Positions 25,984-35,895 are shown, numbered from the stretch's first letter. The stretch: 40,732 nucleotides of DNA from an uncultured Coprococcus sp. (GCA_900767685.1 CAAGAB010000178.1:1-40732); one strand, 5' to 3'. Numbers and translations are program-made. The notes: a model not told the origin generated them from the sequence alone.

Positions 25984-26021
25984 AATGTACCATTCCCCCT
26001 TCTGAAAATAACCAGGCTGCC

Positions 26022-27500
26022 CTACTGCTCTCCGACAGCCTCTTGGAGTGCACTGCTAAATCCATCGTACCACTCGTCAAATGCCTCGTCAGATGTGCAT
26101 TTCTCGATCACAGCCTTTCTCGACTCATCATCTGATGCCGCTGCAACCTCTTTTCTTGCCGCATCTGCCGCATCTGACATATTATAGTTTAGAACATTTC
26201 TGGCATCATATCCATTGTCAAAGTTCTTTGTGGTATAAAACATGGTACTGTCAAACTCATTCATTACCTTCTTTATGCACTCATATGCCTTGTCATTGAC
26301 CTCTATACTGTCTATACTGCCCTCTTCTATGATCTTGTCAAGTTCATCTATGCTATTTGCCTCTTTCAAAACAGGCAAATAGCCTGAATCACATATAAAC
26401 TTAAGGTTATTCTCCTTCTCTGTGAACCATTTGAGAAACTCACATGATGCGTACTCATGCTCCTTATCAGATTTGGTCACCGCCATTCCGGCACCCTGCT
26501 GGACCTTGTAATCCTCTCCGCCGGCCATGACAGGAGCATCCAGAACTACATATCCTATAGGGTATGACATATCATCTGTCTCCACCTTATCCGGAAAATA
26601 GAATGTAGAAGATGTTGACCCTGTATATGCGATGATATCACCGGTCTTCACATCGTCAGAACGGAATTTGCCATACGCTGCAAAGTACCCCTTTACATAT
26701 GGCACGTAATAATTATCCCATAATCTCTTTATAAGGTCTTTATCTATGTTGAATGTTACCTTGCCGTCTTCAACCTCAAATATATCTCTGCCCATCTGTT
26801 TCATGCCTATTACAAAATAATTTGCCATGGCATCTCTACCGTAGAATGCCTTTCCATCGTTTGCAACATCCGGAGTCTGAGCATCTGTCCAGTTATAATA
26901 CTTCTCTGCAACGGATACCACACCCTCTATGGTAGCCAGTTCATCGAGACTGCTGCCAGTTGCCGAGGCAAATTTATCCCAATCTGTCTTGTTGATCATC
27001 ATTATCTCTGTGGACTTTGCAACCGGAAGAAGATATAGTGAGTCGTCCTGGGTAAAGTAACCTTCCTGAATATATGAATCCACATATTTTGAGAGTTCCT
27101 CATCAGAAAAATACTGAGTGAGATCAGTGAGCTTGTCTTCCTTCTGGACTGCATATGCTGTATCCGCATATGATGAGAATATATCCGGAAGATCCTCAGC
27201 GCCAACAGTTCCCGACAGTGATTCACTGACAGCCTGTTCAAGATCTGACACAGATCCATAACTATAACTCTCCACGTAGATTCCCTCATCCTTACCCTTT
27301 GTGGCATTAAACGTTTCTACCAGAGAGTCAAATGTGGCCTGCTGCGTTCCATTGTAATAGTGCCAGATCTTTATGGATATCGGATGCTCCGGATCCAGCC
27401 GGGCCTTCTGTGTTCCATCTTTTCCACTGCTGCCGCAGCCTGAAAGCATTGCAATTGACATGACCGCTGCCATGATCCTGGCGATCACTCTCTTCCTCAT
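26022..27500 (-). CDS. Extracellular solute-binding lipoprotein, sugar ABC type, without permease genes
   Basis: 492 residues. A signal peptide with lipobox LSGC (Cys22) anchors it outside the membrane. The mature protein reads as a family 1 (sugar/oligosaccharide) binding protein: PISIKIWHYYNGTQQATFDSLVETFN at the start, LPDIFSSYADTAYAV, and a late KWFTEKENNLKFI. ATG at 27500 has AGGAGGAGG seven bases upstream. There is no permease or ATPase gene on either side. Instead it lies between an Hpt protein and a CACHE histidine kinase on the same strand. That suggests it works as a sensor subunit rather than a transporter subunit, although it could use permeases elsewhere. Confidence 0.9.
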   Translation of the reverse strand: MRKRVIARIMAAVMSIAMLSGCGSSGKDGTQKARLDPEHPISIKIWHYYNGTQQATFDSLVETFNATKGKDEGIYVESYSYGSVSDLEQAVSESLSGTVGAEDLPDIFSSYADTAYAVQKEDKLTDLTQYFSDEELSKYVDSYIQEGYFTQDDSLYLLPVAKSTEIMMINKTDWDKFASATGSSLDELATIEGVVSVAEKYYNWTDAQTPDVANDGKAFYGRDAMANYFVIGMKQMGRDIFEVEDGKVTFNIDKDLIKRLWDNYYVPYVKGYFAAYGKFRSDDVKTGDIIAYTGSTSSTFYFPDKVETDDMSYPIGYVVLDAPVMAGGEDYKVQQGAGMAVTKSDKEHEYASCEFLKWFTEKENNLKFICDSGYLPVLKEANSIDELDKIIEEGSIDSIEVNDKAYECIKKVMNEFDSTMFYTTKNFDNGYDARNVLNYNMSDAADAARKEVAAASDDESRKAVIEKCTSDEAFDEWYDGFSSALQEAVGEQ

Positions 27501-27535
27501 ATTATCCTCCTCCTGGTCTTCCTCAGCTATGTGGA

Positions 27536-27883
27536 TCAACCCACATTTTTAAGTGCGTTCACCGTTATATCGTACTGTTCTCTTACCTTATCAAATAGCT
27601 CGTCAGCCCCATCAAGCGACCTTCCCCTGAGCTTTTCCGTAAGATCTGAGCTCACTGTATAAAGATTCTTTAGTCCAAGATTCAGGCATACACCCTTAAG
27701 TGTATGTGCTGCACGGAATGCATTCTCTGCATTCTTCTCTGCAAGTGCCTCTTTCAGGTTATTATAGCTGTCATCGTCCAAAAACTTGAGCGCAAATCTC
27801 TCTATAAGCTTTTCACTTCCAAATCTGCCAAGCACATCCTCAAAATCTGCTCCTATTGAATCGTAGCACTCCTTTATATTCAT
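27536..27883 (-). CDS. Free-standing Hpt phosphotransfer protein
   Basis: About 115 residues, a single Hpt helical bundle. FRAAHTLKGVCLNLGL carries the phosphorylated histidine (His60) in the standard HTLKG setting. It would shuttle phosphate between the receivers of the hybrid kinases and the receiver of the neighbouring HD-GYP protein. ATG at 27883 has GGGAGAG about eight bases upstream; 18 codons of open frame before it are not needed. It lies between the response regulator and the solute-binding lipoprotein, 35 bases before the latter. Confidence 0.9.
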   Translation of the reverse strand: MNIKECYDSIGADFEDVLGRFGSEKLIERFALKFLDDDSYNNLKEALAEKNAENAFRAAHTLKGVCLNLGLKNLYTVSSDLTEKLRGRSLDGADELFDKVREQYDITVNALKNVG

Positions 27884-27996
27884 AATTGTCTCTCCCATCT
27901 TTCTATATGTCTTTTTTATAAACCTGTTTATAACCATATCAAGCAGCCTGTCTTGTTCCTCCAGACCACAGTGATCTATATAATAATAGTCAGCTA

Positions 27997-29103
27997 TTAT
28001 GCATCTGCTTTCTTCATATCATATCTGCACGCAAGCTCCTCAAAATCCTGTCTGGACTCCTTGAAACACTCTATCAGCCTCGGTGAAAATGTTCCACACT
28101 CTCCGTCAAGTATCATCTTAAATGCTTTATCCTCGGCTATCGCCTTCTTGTATACCCGCTCACTTACCAGAGCATCATACACATCTGCTATGGACACAAG
28201 CTGAGCAGATATCGGTATCTCCTCGCCCACAAGCCCATCGGGATAACCCTTGCCGTCATATCTCTCATGGTGATGACGACATATCTCGTAACTCACCTTC
28301 TCATAATCCTCACTCCACGTTCCAGCAATCTGAGTCAATATCTCACAGCCCTTTGTGGTGTGAGTTTTCATATATTCAAATTCCTCGGTGGTAAGCCTGC
28401 CCGGTTTTAACAGCACGCTGTCCTTGATGGAAATCTTGCCCACGTCATGAAGGGCACTGGCTGAAACTATCACCTCTATCTTATCCTGCGTCAATCCATA
28501 CTCAGGATACTTCTCCGCAGCTTTCTCAGCAAGTATCCTTGTAAACCCTTTGACTCTCTTGATGTGCTCCCCACTCTCTAAATTTCTGTACTCAACCACC
28601 GTACCTAGCACATCCACTATCTTCTCATTGGTCTCTCGTATCTTTTCTGCCTGAGCCTGAAGCAGTTTATTCTTCTCTCTAAGATCTCTTGTCTGAAGCT
28701 TAACCTTGTCCTCAAGATGATTCTTGTACATGAACAGATCAGCCGCGTTCTTAACTCGTCTTCTGACTGTCACGCTGTCAAAAGGTTTTCTGACAAAGTC
28801 GAAAACTCCCATATCAAGACATTTAACCTCAACATCCCTTGTTGACTCTGCACTTATTACTATGACCGGTATCCTGTCTATAAGTCCTGTGTTCTTCATA
28901 TAATCAAGAACCGCATACCCATCTACATTCGGCATAATGAGATCCAGAAGCATTGCTGATATATCTCCATTGTCATTCTTCAAAATCTCGATTGTCCTCT
29001 CTCCATCCGCTGCCTGCACGATGTCGTATTGATCGCCAAGTGCCACAGCTAAGATCTCTCTGTTAAGTTCGATGTCATCAACTATCAAAACTTTTTCTCT
29101 CAT
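27997..29103 (-). CDS. REC-HD-GYP response regulator, c-di-GMP phosphodiesterase
   Basis: 368 residues. A receiver domain comes first (VLIVDDIELNRE, acceptor Asp54 in LLDLIMPNVDG, KPF). A coiled coil follows, then an HD-GYP domain with LHDVGKISI (HD at 219-220), CRHHHERYDGKGYPDG and ADVYDALVSERVYKK. All key metal ligands are present, so it should degrade c-di-GMP when phosphorylated. ATG at 29103 has GAGGAG ten bases upstream and gives the conserved receiver start. It is the first gene of the row that continues with Hpt, lipoprotein and CACHE kinase. It is divergent from the plus-strand hybrid kinase. Confidence 0.93.
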   Translation of the reverse strand: MREKVLIVDDIELNREILAVALGDQYDIVQAADGERTIEILKNDNGDISAMLLDLIMPNVDGYAVLDYMKNTGLIDRIPVIVISAESTRDVEVKCLDMGVFDFVRKPFDSVTVRRRVKNAADLFMYKNHLEDKVKLQTRDLREKNKLLQAQAEKIRETNEKIVDVLGTVVEYRNLESGEHIKRVKGFTRILAEKAAEKYPEYGLTQDKIEVIVSASALHDVGKISIKDSVLLKPGRLTTEEFEYMKTHTTKGCEILTQIAGTWSEDYEKVSYEICRHHHERYDGKGYPDGLVGEEIPISAQLVSIADVYDALVSERVYKKAIAEDKAFKMILDGECGTFSPRLIECFKESRQDFEELACRYDMKKADA

Positions 29104-29325
29104 TATGATTCTCTCCTCTGATTCGTCCATCGAATCCTCTTGTAATAAATAAAGTAAAATCTTCACAATCACCCACAATAATTTTAGGAGTTATTAAGAA
29201 TATTGTCTATGGAATTAATTACTATTTATATAGCTTTTTAGTCCGCTTACGAGTAAAATTGTCATAAAGGGACAAATACGATGAGCATTTAGAACAAAGA
29301 AACAGTTATAAAGGGGGAATATTTT

Positions 29326-31902
29326 ATGGATAATTTTGTAATTCTGCAACAGATGGTCGCCATAGACAGAGCTCAGAACCGGGCCGAACTCAGGTCATCC
29401 ATACAGACTCTGCTCAGGATAATCGGCAGCTACACAAAGTCTGAGCGAGTTTATATATTTGACAAGGACGAATCCACCGGTGACTTCTGCAACTCCTACG
29501 AATGGTGTGCTGAGAACGTGAAACCATTTATAGAGGATCTTCAATCAGTACATCCAAACGACATGCCCTATTGGCTGAATGCCTTTGAACGGGGCGACAG
29601 CATCATCATTGATGATGTCAATGACATAAAGGATATCATGCCATCTGAATATAGATTATTAACTCTCCAAAATATACGTTCAGAGATTTCATTTCCTATA
29701 TTCTACAAGAATGAACTCCGGGGCTTTATCGGCGTTGACAATCCACATATCAATGAATCTGAAGCATTCCTCACCCTCCTTGGAGTTGTAGGCGGGCACC
29801 TTGGAAATGTCCGGGAATCACTCAGGATGACGGAGCTGCTTGAACAGCGCAACCGTTCATTGGAGAAAAGTCTTATGGATATCGAACGCAACCAGAAATT
29901 CCTGTCCATACTCAGCACAGATTACATATCCGTCTACTGCGTGGACTTAAACCTTGACACTATCGAACCACTGAAACTGGACCCCACGGCAAATGCGGCA
30001 AAGATAAACGATCTGAAGGCTAGAAATACGAATTGCTACTCCGCCCTCATAAAGTCGTATTACAACAATTATGTCATAAAGTCTGCATCACCAAATTTTC
30101 TTGAACAGCTCGGCATCGAGCACCTAAAAAGCCACATATCGATAAATGGCAGGCTGTCATTCAGATATCAGGTCACACCGAACTCCGTAGGGCAAGAGCA
30201 CTTTGAGGCAGAGGTCTTCCCATTTGACTTTGGATCTGGTTCAAAAGTCTTGATCGGTTTCAAGAACATAGATGACCTTGTCGCCTATGAACAGAACTCC
30301 AGAAGGCAGCTGCAGGAGGCTCTCGATGAGGCAACTCTCAACAACGAAATCATATCTGCCATAAGTAAGATCTACTTTTCCATATACCGGATCGACCTTG
30401 CACTGGATATGTACGAGGAGGTCTCAAGTGACAATGAGGTCCACAGACTCACAGGACGCATAGGCAGAGCATCAGCCAAGATGAAGGAACTGTGCCACCG
30501 CTTTGTAGTACCAGAATACCAGGACAAAATACTTCAGTTCTTTGATCTCTCAACTATACCGGAGAGACTGCACACCGAAGAGACCATAGCTATGGATTAC
30601 CTCGCCAATGACAGTAACTGGCATTCTGCCCGTTTTATAGTACAGAAGAGAGATTCTTCAGGCAACGTGACCAGCATACTTTATGCCACCCGTCTTATCA
30701 GTGAGCAAAAGCGCCGTGAGCAGAGCTGGATGCTGCTCGCAGAGGAAGCCAACAGGGCAAATGAAGCAAAATCAGAATTTCTGTCAAAGATTGCACATGA
30801 CATAAGAACACCTATGAACGCAGTGATGGGATTTGCGGATATAGCAAAAAATTGTCCGGACAACTCACCAAAGGTATGTGATGCACTTAAAAAACTTACC
30901 ACATCCGGAAAATATATCGAACAGCTTGTGAGCAACATACTGGATATTACCAGCCTTGAGGACGGCAGGCAGAAACTCAACCCCTGCGAGACGTCCGTAT
31001 CAGGGATCAGCAGCACCCTGAGTCATATATTTGCCCAGGAGCTTATGAACGACGAACTGAACATAACCTTCATCTGCCATGATATACTCTATGAATACGT
31101 GATGGCAGACGGTCTGAAACTTAAACAGATATATTCCAACCTGCTGTCAAACTCCATAAAATTCACACCAGCGGGAGGAGACATAACATTTGATCTCTCT
31201 GAGGAGCGCATTGACAACTCGAATAATATACGCCTGATCGCACGCATAAGTGACACAGGAATTGGAATAAAGCCGGAATTTCAAGCTGATATGTTCAGCA
31301 AGTTTGCCCGCGAGACTGACACCCGAATAAACAATGTAAGGGGCAGCGGACTTGGACTTGCCATAGTAAAAGAGCTTGTAGATCTGATGAAGGGAGATAT
31401 AGAAGTTAACAGTTCTGTGGGAAAGGGAACGTCTATCACTATCACTGTGGAAGTTCCTTTCATCATCAAAGATGATCTCTGGACCGGCGACCGCGATTAT
31501 GCCACGGATATAACGTCCGTATGTTCCGGCATGCATCTTCTGGTGGCAGAAGACAACGAACTTAACTACGAGGTGATATCTGAGCTTCTAGGCATGAATG
31601 GAATCTCCTGCGAGCGGGCAGAAGACGGTGCAATATGTGTGGACAAATTCAAAGCCGCAGCCCCTGGCACTTACAATGGAATCCTTATGGATCTTCAAAT
31701 GCCTGTTATGGACGGCATCGCGGCATCCTGTGCCATAAGGGAACTTGACCACCCTGATGCCAAGCAGATCCCTATAATCGCGATAACGGCAAACGTTTTC
31801 GCAAAGGACATTGAGAGATGCCGCCTGGCGGGTATGAATGAGCACTTATCCAAACCAATAAACATAAGAAGGCTTATAAGCATCCTTTCAAAGTTCAAAT
31901 AA
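29326..31902 (+). CDS. Cytoplasmic hybrid histidine kinase: GAF, PAS-like, HisKA-ATPase, receiver
   Basis: 858 residues with no membrane segment. A GAF domain (about 1-170, ending with ISFPIFYKNELRGFIGVDNP) is followed by two PAS-like domains (about 195-330 and 335-480). HisKA has AHDIRTPMNA, the ATPase has SNSIKFTPAG, DTGIGI and GSGLGLAIVKE, and the C-terminal receiver has ILMDLQMPVMDG. It would sense a soluble signal. It is the only plus-strand gene here and is divergent from the REC-HD-GYP gene across 222 bases, with an AAGGGGG site eight bases before the ATG. This makes it a likely input to the same Hpt/HD-GYP relay. It ends at a bidirectional terminator shared with proC. Confidence 0.92.
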   Translation: MDNFVILQQMVAIDRAQNRAELRSSIQTLLRIIGSYTKSERVYIFDKDESTGDFCNSYEWCAENVKPFIEDLQSVHPNDMPYWLNAFERGDSIIIDDVNDIKDIMPSEYRLLTLQNIRSEISFPIFYKNELRGFIGVDNPHINESEAFLTLLGVVGGHLGNVRESLRMTELLEQRNRSLEKSLMDIERNQKFLSILSTDYISVYCVDLNLDTIEPLKLDPTANAAKINDLKARNTNCYSALIKSYYNNYVIKSASPNFLEQLGIEHLKSHISINGRLSFRYQVTPNSVGQEHFEAEVFPFDFGSGSKVLIGFKNIDDLVAYEQNSRRQLQEALDEATLNNEIISAISKIYFSIYRIDLALDMYEEVSSDNEVHRLTGRIGRASAKMKELCHRFVVPEYQDKILQFFDLSTIPERLHTEETIAMDYLANDSNWHSARFIVQKRDSSGNVTSILYATRLISEQKRREQSWMLLAEEANRANEAKSEFLSKIAHDIRTPMNAVMGFADIAKNCPDNSPKVCDALKKLTTSGKYIEQLVSNILDITSLEDGRQKLNPCETSVSGISSTLSHIFAQELMNDELNITFICHDILYEYVMADGLKLKQIYSNLLSNSIKFTPAGGDITFDLSEERIDNSNNIRLIARISDTGIGIKPEFQADMFSKFARETDTRINNVRGSGLGLAIVKELVDLMKGDIEVNSSVGKGTSITITVEVPFIIKDDLWTGDRDYATDITSVCSGMHLLVAEDNELNYEVISELLGMNGISCERAEDGAICVDKFKAAAPGTYNGILMDLQMPVMDGIAASCAIRELDHPDAKQIPIIAITANVFAKDIERCRLAGMNEHLSKPINIRRLISILSKFK

Positions 31903-31946
31903 TATTAATGTTCAAATAATATCAACACAAAACATGAACCTAAAAA

Positions 31947-31972
31947 TAGGGGGTATCCGTGGATACCCCCTA
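31947..31972. terminator. Bidirectional terminator between the hybrid kinase and proC
   Basis: Perfect 12-base arms TAGGGGGTATCC and GGATACCCCCTA with a two-base loop. It is followed by TCTTATTT on the plus strand and TTTTAGG on the minus strand, between two convergent genes. Confidence 0.88.
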
Positions 31973-31974
31973 TC

Positions 31975-32760
31975 TTATTTCTTGTTCATGATAGCGTCTA
32001 TAGACTTTATGCACGAGTTTCTTATCCCTGACTCTTCAAGGGATGCCACACCGCAAATGGTCGTACCTGAAGGTGAGCACACATTATCCTTTAACACTCC
32101 CGGATGTTCTCCAGTCTCCAGCTGTAGTTTTGCTGATCCAAGGATCATCTGTGATATCAGTCTGTACGCTGTCTGTCTTGGAACTCCGTACTTTACAGCC
32201 GCATCGGCGTATCCCTCTATGAACATATCCACAAATGCAGGACCACATCCTGTCACAGCACCGCCTATTCCCATGAGATTTGAAGGAAGCTCCTCAACTA
32301 TACCCACAGCGGCAAACAATTCCTTTATCTGTGCACGTTCTTCCTCCTCAAGTGAGTTCTGCGCCTCAAAGAGCATGACACCCTCATACACCATGGCCGG
32401 GGTATTCGGCATGACGAACTGCACTCTCACTGAACTGTCAAAATACTCACTGTACTTCTTGAAATCCCATCCTGCAGCCACAGACACCAGTGCCTTTCCG
32501 TGAAGTTTCTCTCCGATCTCCACCAGGACATCATTTATCTGGTAGGGCTTACATGCCATGATGACAGTGTCCACGGCATCCACAAGCTCTGAAAGTGATC
32601 TGCACGGATTAAATCCATATTGCTCCGCATTGCCGAGCAATTTGTCATAGTGCGGTGCATATGCATACACATCTCCCGCCGCTACCTTGCCAGAATTAAC
32701 AAATCCTGCACAGAGTGCCTGTGCCATATTTCCCATACCTATAAACCCTAATTTGTCCAT
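31975..32760 (-). CDS. proC: Pyrroline-5-carboxylate reductase
   Basis: 261 residues, normal length. The N-terminal FIGMGNMAQALCAGF is the dinucleotide-binding motif. VMPNTPAMVYEGVM and the C-terminal GSAKLQLETGEHPGVLKDNVCSPSG... match the ProC signature. It makes proline from pyrroline-5-carboxylate using NAD(P)H. GGAGGAG lies six bases before the ATG. It follows the DHHW protein by 56 bases, on the same strand as the acyltransferase pair, so it is probably co-transcribed though functionally unrelated. Confidence 0.96.
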   Translation of the reverse strand: MDKLGFIGMGNMAQALCAGFVNSGKVAAGDVYAYAPHYDKLLGNAEQYGFNPCRSLSELVDAVDTVIMACKPYQINDVLVEIGEKLHGKALVSVAAGWDFKKYSEYFDSSVRVQFVMPNTPAMVYEGVMLFEAQNSLEEEERAQIKELFAAVGIVEELPSNLMGIGGAVTGCGPAFVDMFIEGYADAAVKYGVPRQTAYRLISQMILGSAKLQLETGEHPGVLKDNVCSPSGTTICGVASLEESGIRNSCIKSIDAIMNKK

Positions 32761-32816
32761 AACTATCTCCTCCGGTTTGCTGTATTGTTGATATCCTTTA
32801 TCTGAGACAACTGGTG

Positions 32817-34331
32817 TTACTGCAACACGCCCTTTATAGTGGCTGCTACATCTTCATCACCTATGAGTGATATGTTGTTGATACAGATAAGATCATCTGC
32901 CTGTTTTTCCTTAACAAAGTCTATAACATTAACATTTGAATATCTGTAGTCCAATATATATATGGTGGAATAATGATCCACAAGGAATGGTATGAATGCA
33001 TTGCCATATGACTCCTTCATCACCACGCAGGTCGAACCATCTGTGACATTTGGATTCTCTATCACCGCCATCGGTGTATCACCACCAACAAACGTAGAAT
33101 ACAACGTACCCTTATCCCAGCCATTGACATCCATTATAACATTCCACTTCTGCTCTGACCCGTCATCATTCCAATAAGTCATATCATTTGTTCCTATAGG
33201 CTCATAAGCATATATAGTATCCGGTTTTTTCTTCATATCCTGATTCTGAAGATTACTATAAAAACTTCCAAGGAAACCTTCAAACGTATCTTTTTTTCTC
33301 TTTTCACGAGGTATCTCAGTTATACCCTTAGCCTTACAGAACTCCTCATATGCATAGAAAGCACCATCTGCTGTCCAGTGGTGATCGGTTCTAAAGTAGA
33401 TATACTCATCGTTGTGGGACTTAAGTGTATCGAATATATCCACTGTCTTTACCCCCTGCATAAGACTGTAGTAATATTCTATAGCCTGTTTCTGATCTGA
33501 TCCGCCAAGTTTTGCGAGATCATCATCCGACAGAAGGACTCCGGAATTGTTCGGTATAAGTATATCATATACATTTGCCACGCCTGACAGCTTTGCCGCT
33601 GCATTATTCAGTGCATCTATATATTCCGTGGCAGAGTCCTGCACAAAATAGTACAGACTGTAAGCTGCACCGTCCTTTACATAGAGATTATCCTGAAGCT
33701 GTTTCTGGAATGCCTCATCCATCGCCTTGGAATCAGGCGGTTCCACTGTCTGTACAGTAGTCTTTCCTGAACTGTTTCCCTTGTTAGTCTTTGAGTCTGT
33801 CTTGCTGGCTGGAAGTCCTATCTCAGGATCTTCTGTGGAAGTATCTACGGAAGTATCTGTGGCAGCCTCTGTAGTGGTCTGCTTTATCGAATCCTTATCA
33901 ACCTCAGGGATATCATCACCCTTCGTGTTACCTCCAACAACCTGAGTTCCGGTCTCTATTCCATACAGAGACTTAAGCCCCTGATCTGCTGACACAAGCT
34001 TGTCTCTCATAGGATATGTGTCGGAGTACCACAGGGATACCGACTCAAAATATGATCCGTCAAGGAATGACGTTATTGTAAATGACGGGAATTTTGCCAG
34101 TTCTCTTTTCTCCGTGATGGACTTCTTAGGTCTGACAAAGAACAGCAATCCAATAAATGCACCCACAGCCATTATAGCTGCAAATGCCAGAACACCTATG
34201 GTTCTGAATTTCCGTATCTGCATCTTCTGACTTCTGGAAAATCTCTTCACATACCGTCTTCCGCCCCGGTTAACATTTCTTCTTGTATTTTTTCCTGAAT
34301 TATTTCCTGATCTCGTTCTATTCATATCCAC
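32817..34331 (-). CDS. DHHW/AlgX-like protein, partner of the MBOAT acyltransferase
   Basis: 504 residues. A very basic cytoplasmic N-terminus (about 1-45, Arg/Asn-rich) is followed by one membrane segment (about 48-70), so the bulk is outside. A low-complexity Thr/Ser/Asp/Lys linker lies around 140-200. The catalytic-type motif TDHHWTADG gives the DHHW name of this family, related to AlgJ/AlgX SGNH-like O-acetyltransferases. It probably moves an acetyl group onto a cell-surface polysaccharide, with acetyl delivered by the MBOAT protein just upstream (59 bases). GTG at 34331 is preferred: AGGTGA lies six bases before it; an ATG two codons on is the alternative. Confidence 0.88.
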   Translation of the reverse strand: MDMNRTRSGNNSGKNTRRNVNRGGRRYVKRFSRSQKMQIRKFRTIGVLAFAAIMAVGAFIGLLFFVRPKKSITEKRELAKFPSFTITSFLDGSYFESVSLWYSDTYPMRDKLVSADQGLKSLYGIETGTQVVGGNTKGDDIPEVDKDSIKQTTTEAATDTSVDTSTEDPEIGLPASKTDSKTNKGNSSGKTTVQTVEPPDSKAMDEAFQKQLQDNLYVKDGAAYSLYYFVQDSATEYIDALNNAAAKLSGVANVYDILIPNNSGVLLSDDDLAKLGGSDQKQAIEYYYSLMQGVKTVDIFDTLKSHNDEYIYFRTDHHWTADGAFYAYEEFCKAKGITEIPREKRKKDTFEGFLGSFYSNLQNQDMKKKPDTIYAYEPIGTNDMTYWNDDGSEQKWNVIMDVNGWDKGTLYSTFVGGDTPMAVIENPNVTDGSTCVVMKESYGNAFIPFLVDHYSTIYILDYRYSNVNVIDFVKEKQADDLICINNISLIGDEDVAATIKGVLQ

Positions 34332-34390
34332 TCACATTCACCTTCATTATTAACACTCTTTATTAGTACTCTTTTTCTGCGCAGCTCATA

Positions 34391-35821
34391 TCAGAACTGG
34401 AAATAAAGGAACGGATTGTAACTTGCCCCAACCAGTGCCAGCACTGACACAATGAGCAACACTGCCGGCGTTATCATATCCAACACATTGTGGACCGTAA
34501 ACATGATCGGATTGACCTTGCCTATCTCTATCATAGTCTTTCTGAATCTCTTGCCCAGATTGGTACATGCCACACCCGCAAAGATCAGGAAGAACATGTT
34601 CTTGAGGAACACGGTTCCAAGTGCCATATTCGCAAATCCTGAAGTGCCAAATCCGAACATTCCTGCAAGCACAGTTCCAAGCTCAGAAATGTTCTCAAAC
34701 TTAAATATCGTCCAACCAAACAGAATGACAAGAAGCGTGTATATGTGTGACGCCACCGGTCCAAGTCTTCCCCCGAGGAAAAATTTCTCAAGGAGAAGAA
34801 ATGCCAGATAATAAAGTCCCCAGAATATATAATTCCAGCTTGCACCATGCCACATTCCGGTAAGGAACCATACTATAGCCATATTTCGTACATACTTCGC
34901 TGTGCTGCATCTGTTGCCTCCGAGCGGTATGTACACATAGTCTCTAAAGAACGAACTAAGCGATATGTGCCATCTTCTCCAGAAGTTATTCACGGAATTT
35001 GCCATATATGGGTAATTGAAATTCTCATCATAATGGAATCCCACCATGCGTCCCATTCCTATAGCCATATCAGAATACGCTGAAAAATCCAGATATATCT
35101 GCATCATATACGCTATCATTCCGAGCCACATTCCAAGTGTAGTCTGGGTCTTAAGACTTTCAACACCAGCCGGAAGGAGTGTGTCAGCAATGCTTGCACA
35201 CGAGTTGGCAAGTATCGCCTTCTTTGCAAGTCCCACCGTAAATCGTCTTACACCCATATATATATCATTCTCTGTTATCTTTCGGTTATCGATCTCATCA
35301 GCTATAGTCTCATATCTTACGATAGGACCCGCTATACACTGATGAAAAAGGCTTGAGTACAAAAGCAGCTTCCAGTACTCCCTCTGCGGTCTGACCTCAT
35401 TTCTATACACATCCACTACATATGATATGAGCTGGAATGTGTAGAATGATATTCCTATAGGAAGGACTATCTCTGGCACAACCTTTGGCACGCCAAATAT
35501 AAGTTTAAAGTTGCCGATAAAGAAACCGAGATATTTGAATATCGCGAGACATCCAAGCATCACGACTACATCGCACACCATATAGAATTTTTCACTTCTC
35601 TTGGTATATCCGGCTCTTGCCTCATCTATCTTGAGTGCAAATATCCAGCTTACAAGAGTCTCTCCTGCCAGGAGCAGCAGATACCTTGGCCCGCCCCAGG
35701 CGTAAAACACCAGTGAAAATATAAGCAGGACCTTATTGCGTTTCTCCTTTGGCACTGCAAAATACACTATAAGATTTGCAGTTAAAAATACAAATAAAAA
35801 TAATAAACTTGAAAAAACCAT
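34391..35821 (-). CDS. MBOAT-family membrane-bound O-acyltransferase
   Basis: About 476 residues with ten or so membrane segments. FYTFQLISYVVDVYRNEV and DFSAYSDMAIGMGRMVGF are typical MBOAT motifs. The key histidine is in NFWRRWHISLSSFFRDYVYIPLGG, and TGMWHGASWNYIFWG holds the second conserved histidine. The family (AlgI/DltB/PatA) passes acyl groups across the membrane. ATG at 35821 has GGAG nine bases upstream; two in-frame ATGs lie just before it. It is first in the MBOAT-DHHW-proC row and has a strong promoter. The polymer acetylated is unknown. Confidence 0.94.
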   Translation of the reverse strand: MVFSSLLFLFVFLTANLIVYFAVPKEKRNKVLLIFSLVFYAWGGPRYLLLLAGETLVSWIFALKIDEARAGYTKRSEKFYMVCDVVVMLGCLAIFKYLGFFIGNFKLIFGVPKVVPEIVLPIGISFYTFQLISYVVDVYRNEVRPQREYWKLLLYSSLFHQCIAGPIVRYETIADEIDNRKITENDIYMGVRRFTVGLAKKAILANSCASIADTLLPAGVESLKTQTTLGMWLGMIAYMMQIYLDFSAYSDMAIGMGRMVGFHYDENFNYPYMANSVNNFWRRWHISLSSFFRDYVYIPLGGNRCSTAKYVRNMAIVWFLTGMWHGASWNYIFWGLYYLAFLLLEKFFLGGRLGPVASHIYTLLVILFGWTIFKFENISELGTVLAGMFGFGTSGFANMALGTVFLKNMFFLIFAGVACTNLGKRFRKTMIEIGKVNPIMFTVHNVLDMITPAVLLIVSVLALVGASYNPFLYFQF

Positions 35822-35866
35822 AATCATTATCTCCAAAAAGCTGTATTAAAGCACTTAATCGGCTGT

Positions 35867-35895
35867 ATTATACTTCACGGCTGATTTTATCTCAA
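35867..35895 (-). promoter_or_regulatory. Sigma-A promoter of the MBOAT-DHHW-proC operon
   Basis: Minus-strand -35 TTGAGA (35890-35895) and -10 TATAAT (35867-35872) with a 17-base spacer, about 45 bases before the MBOAT start. Confidence 0.75.
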
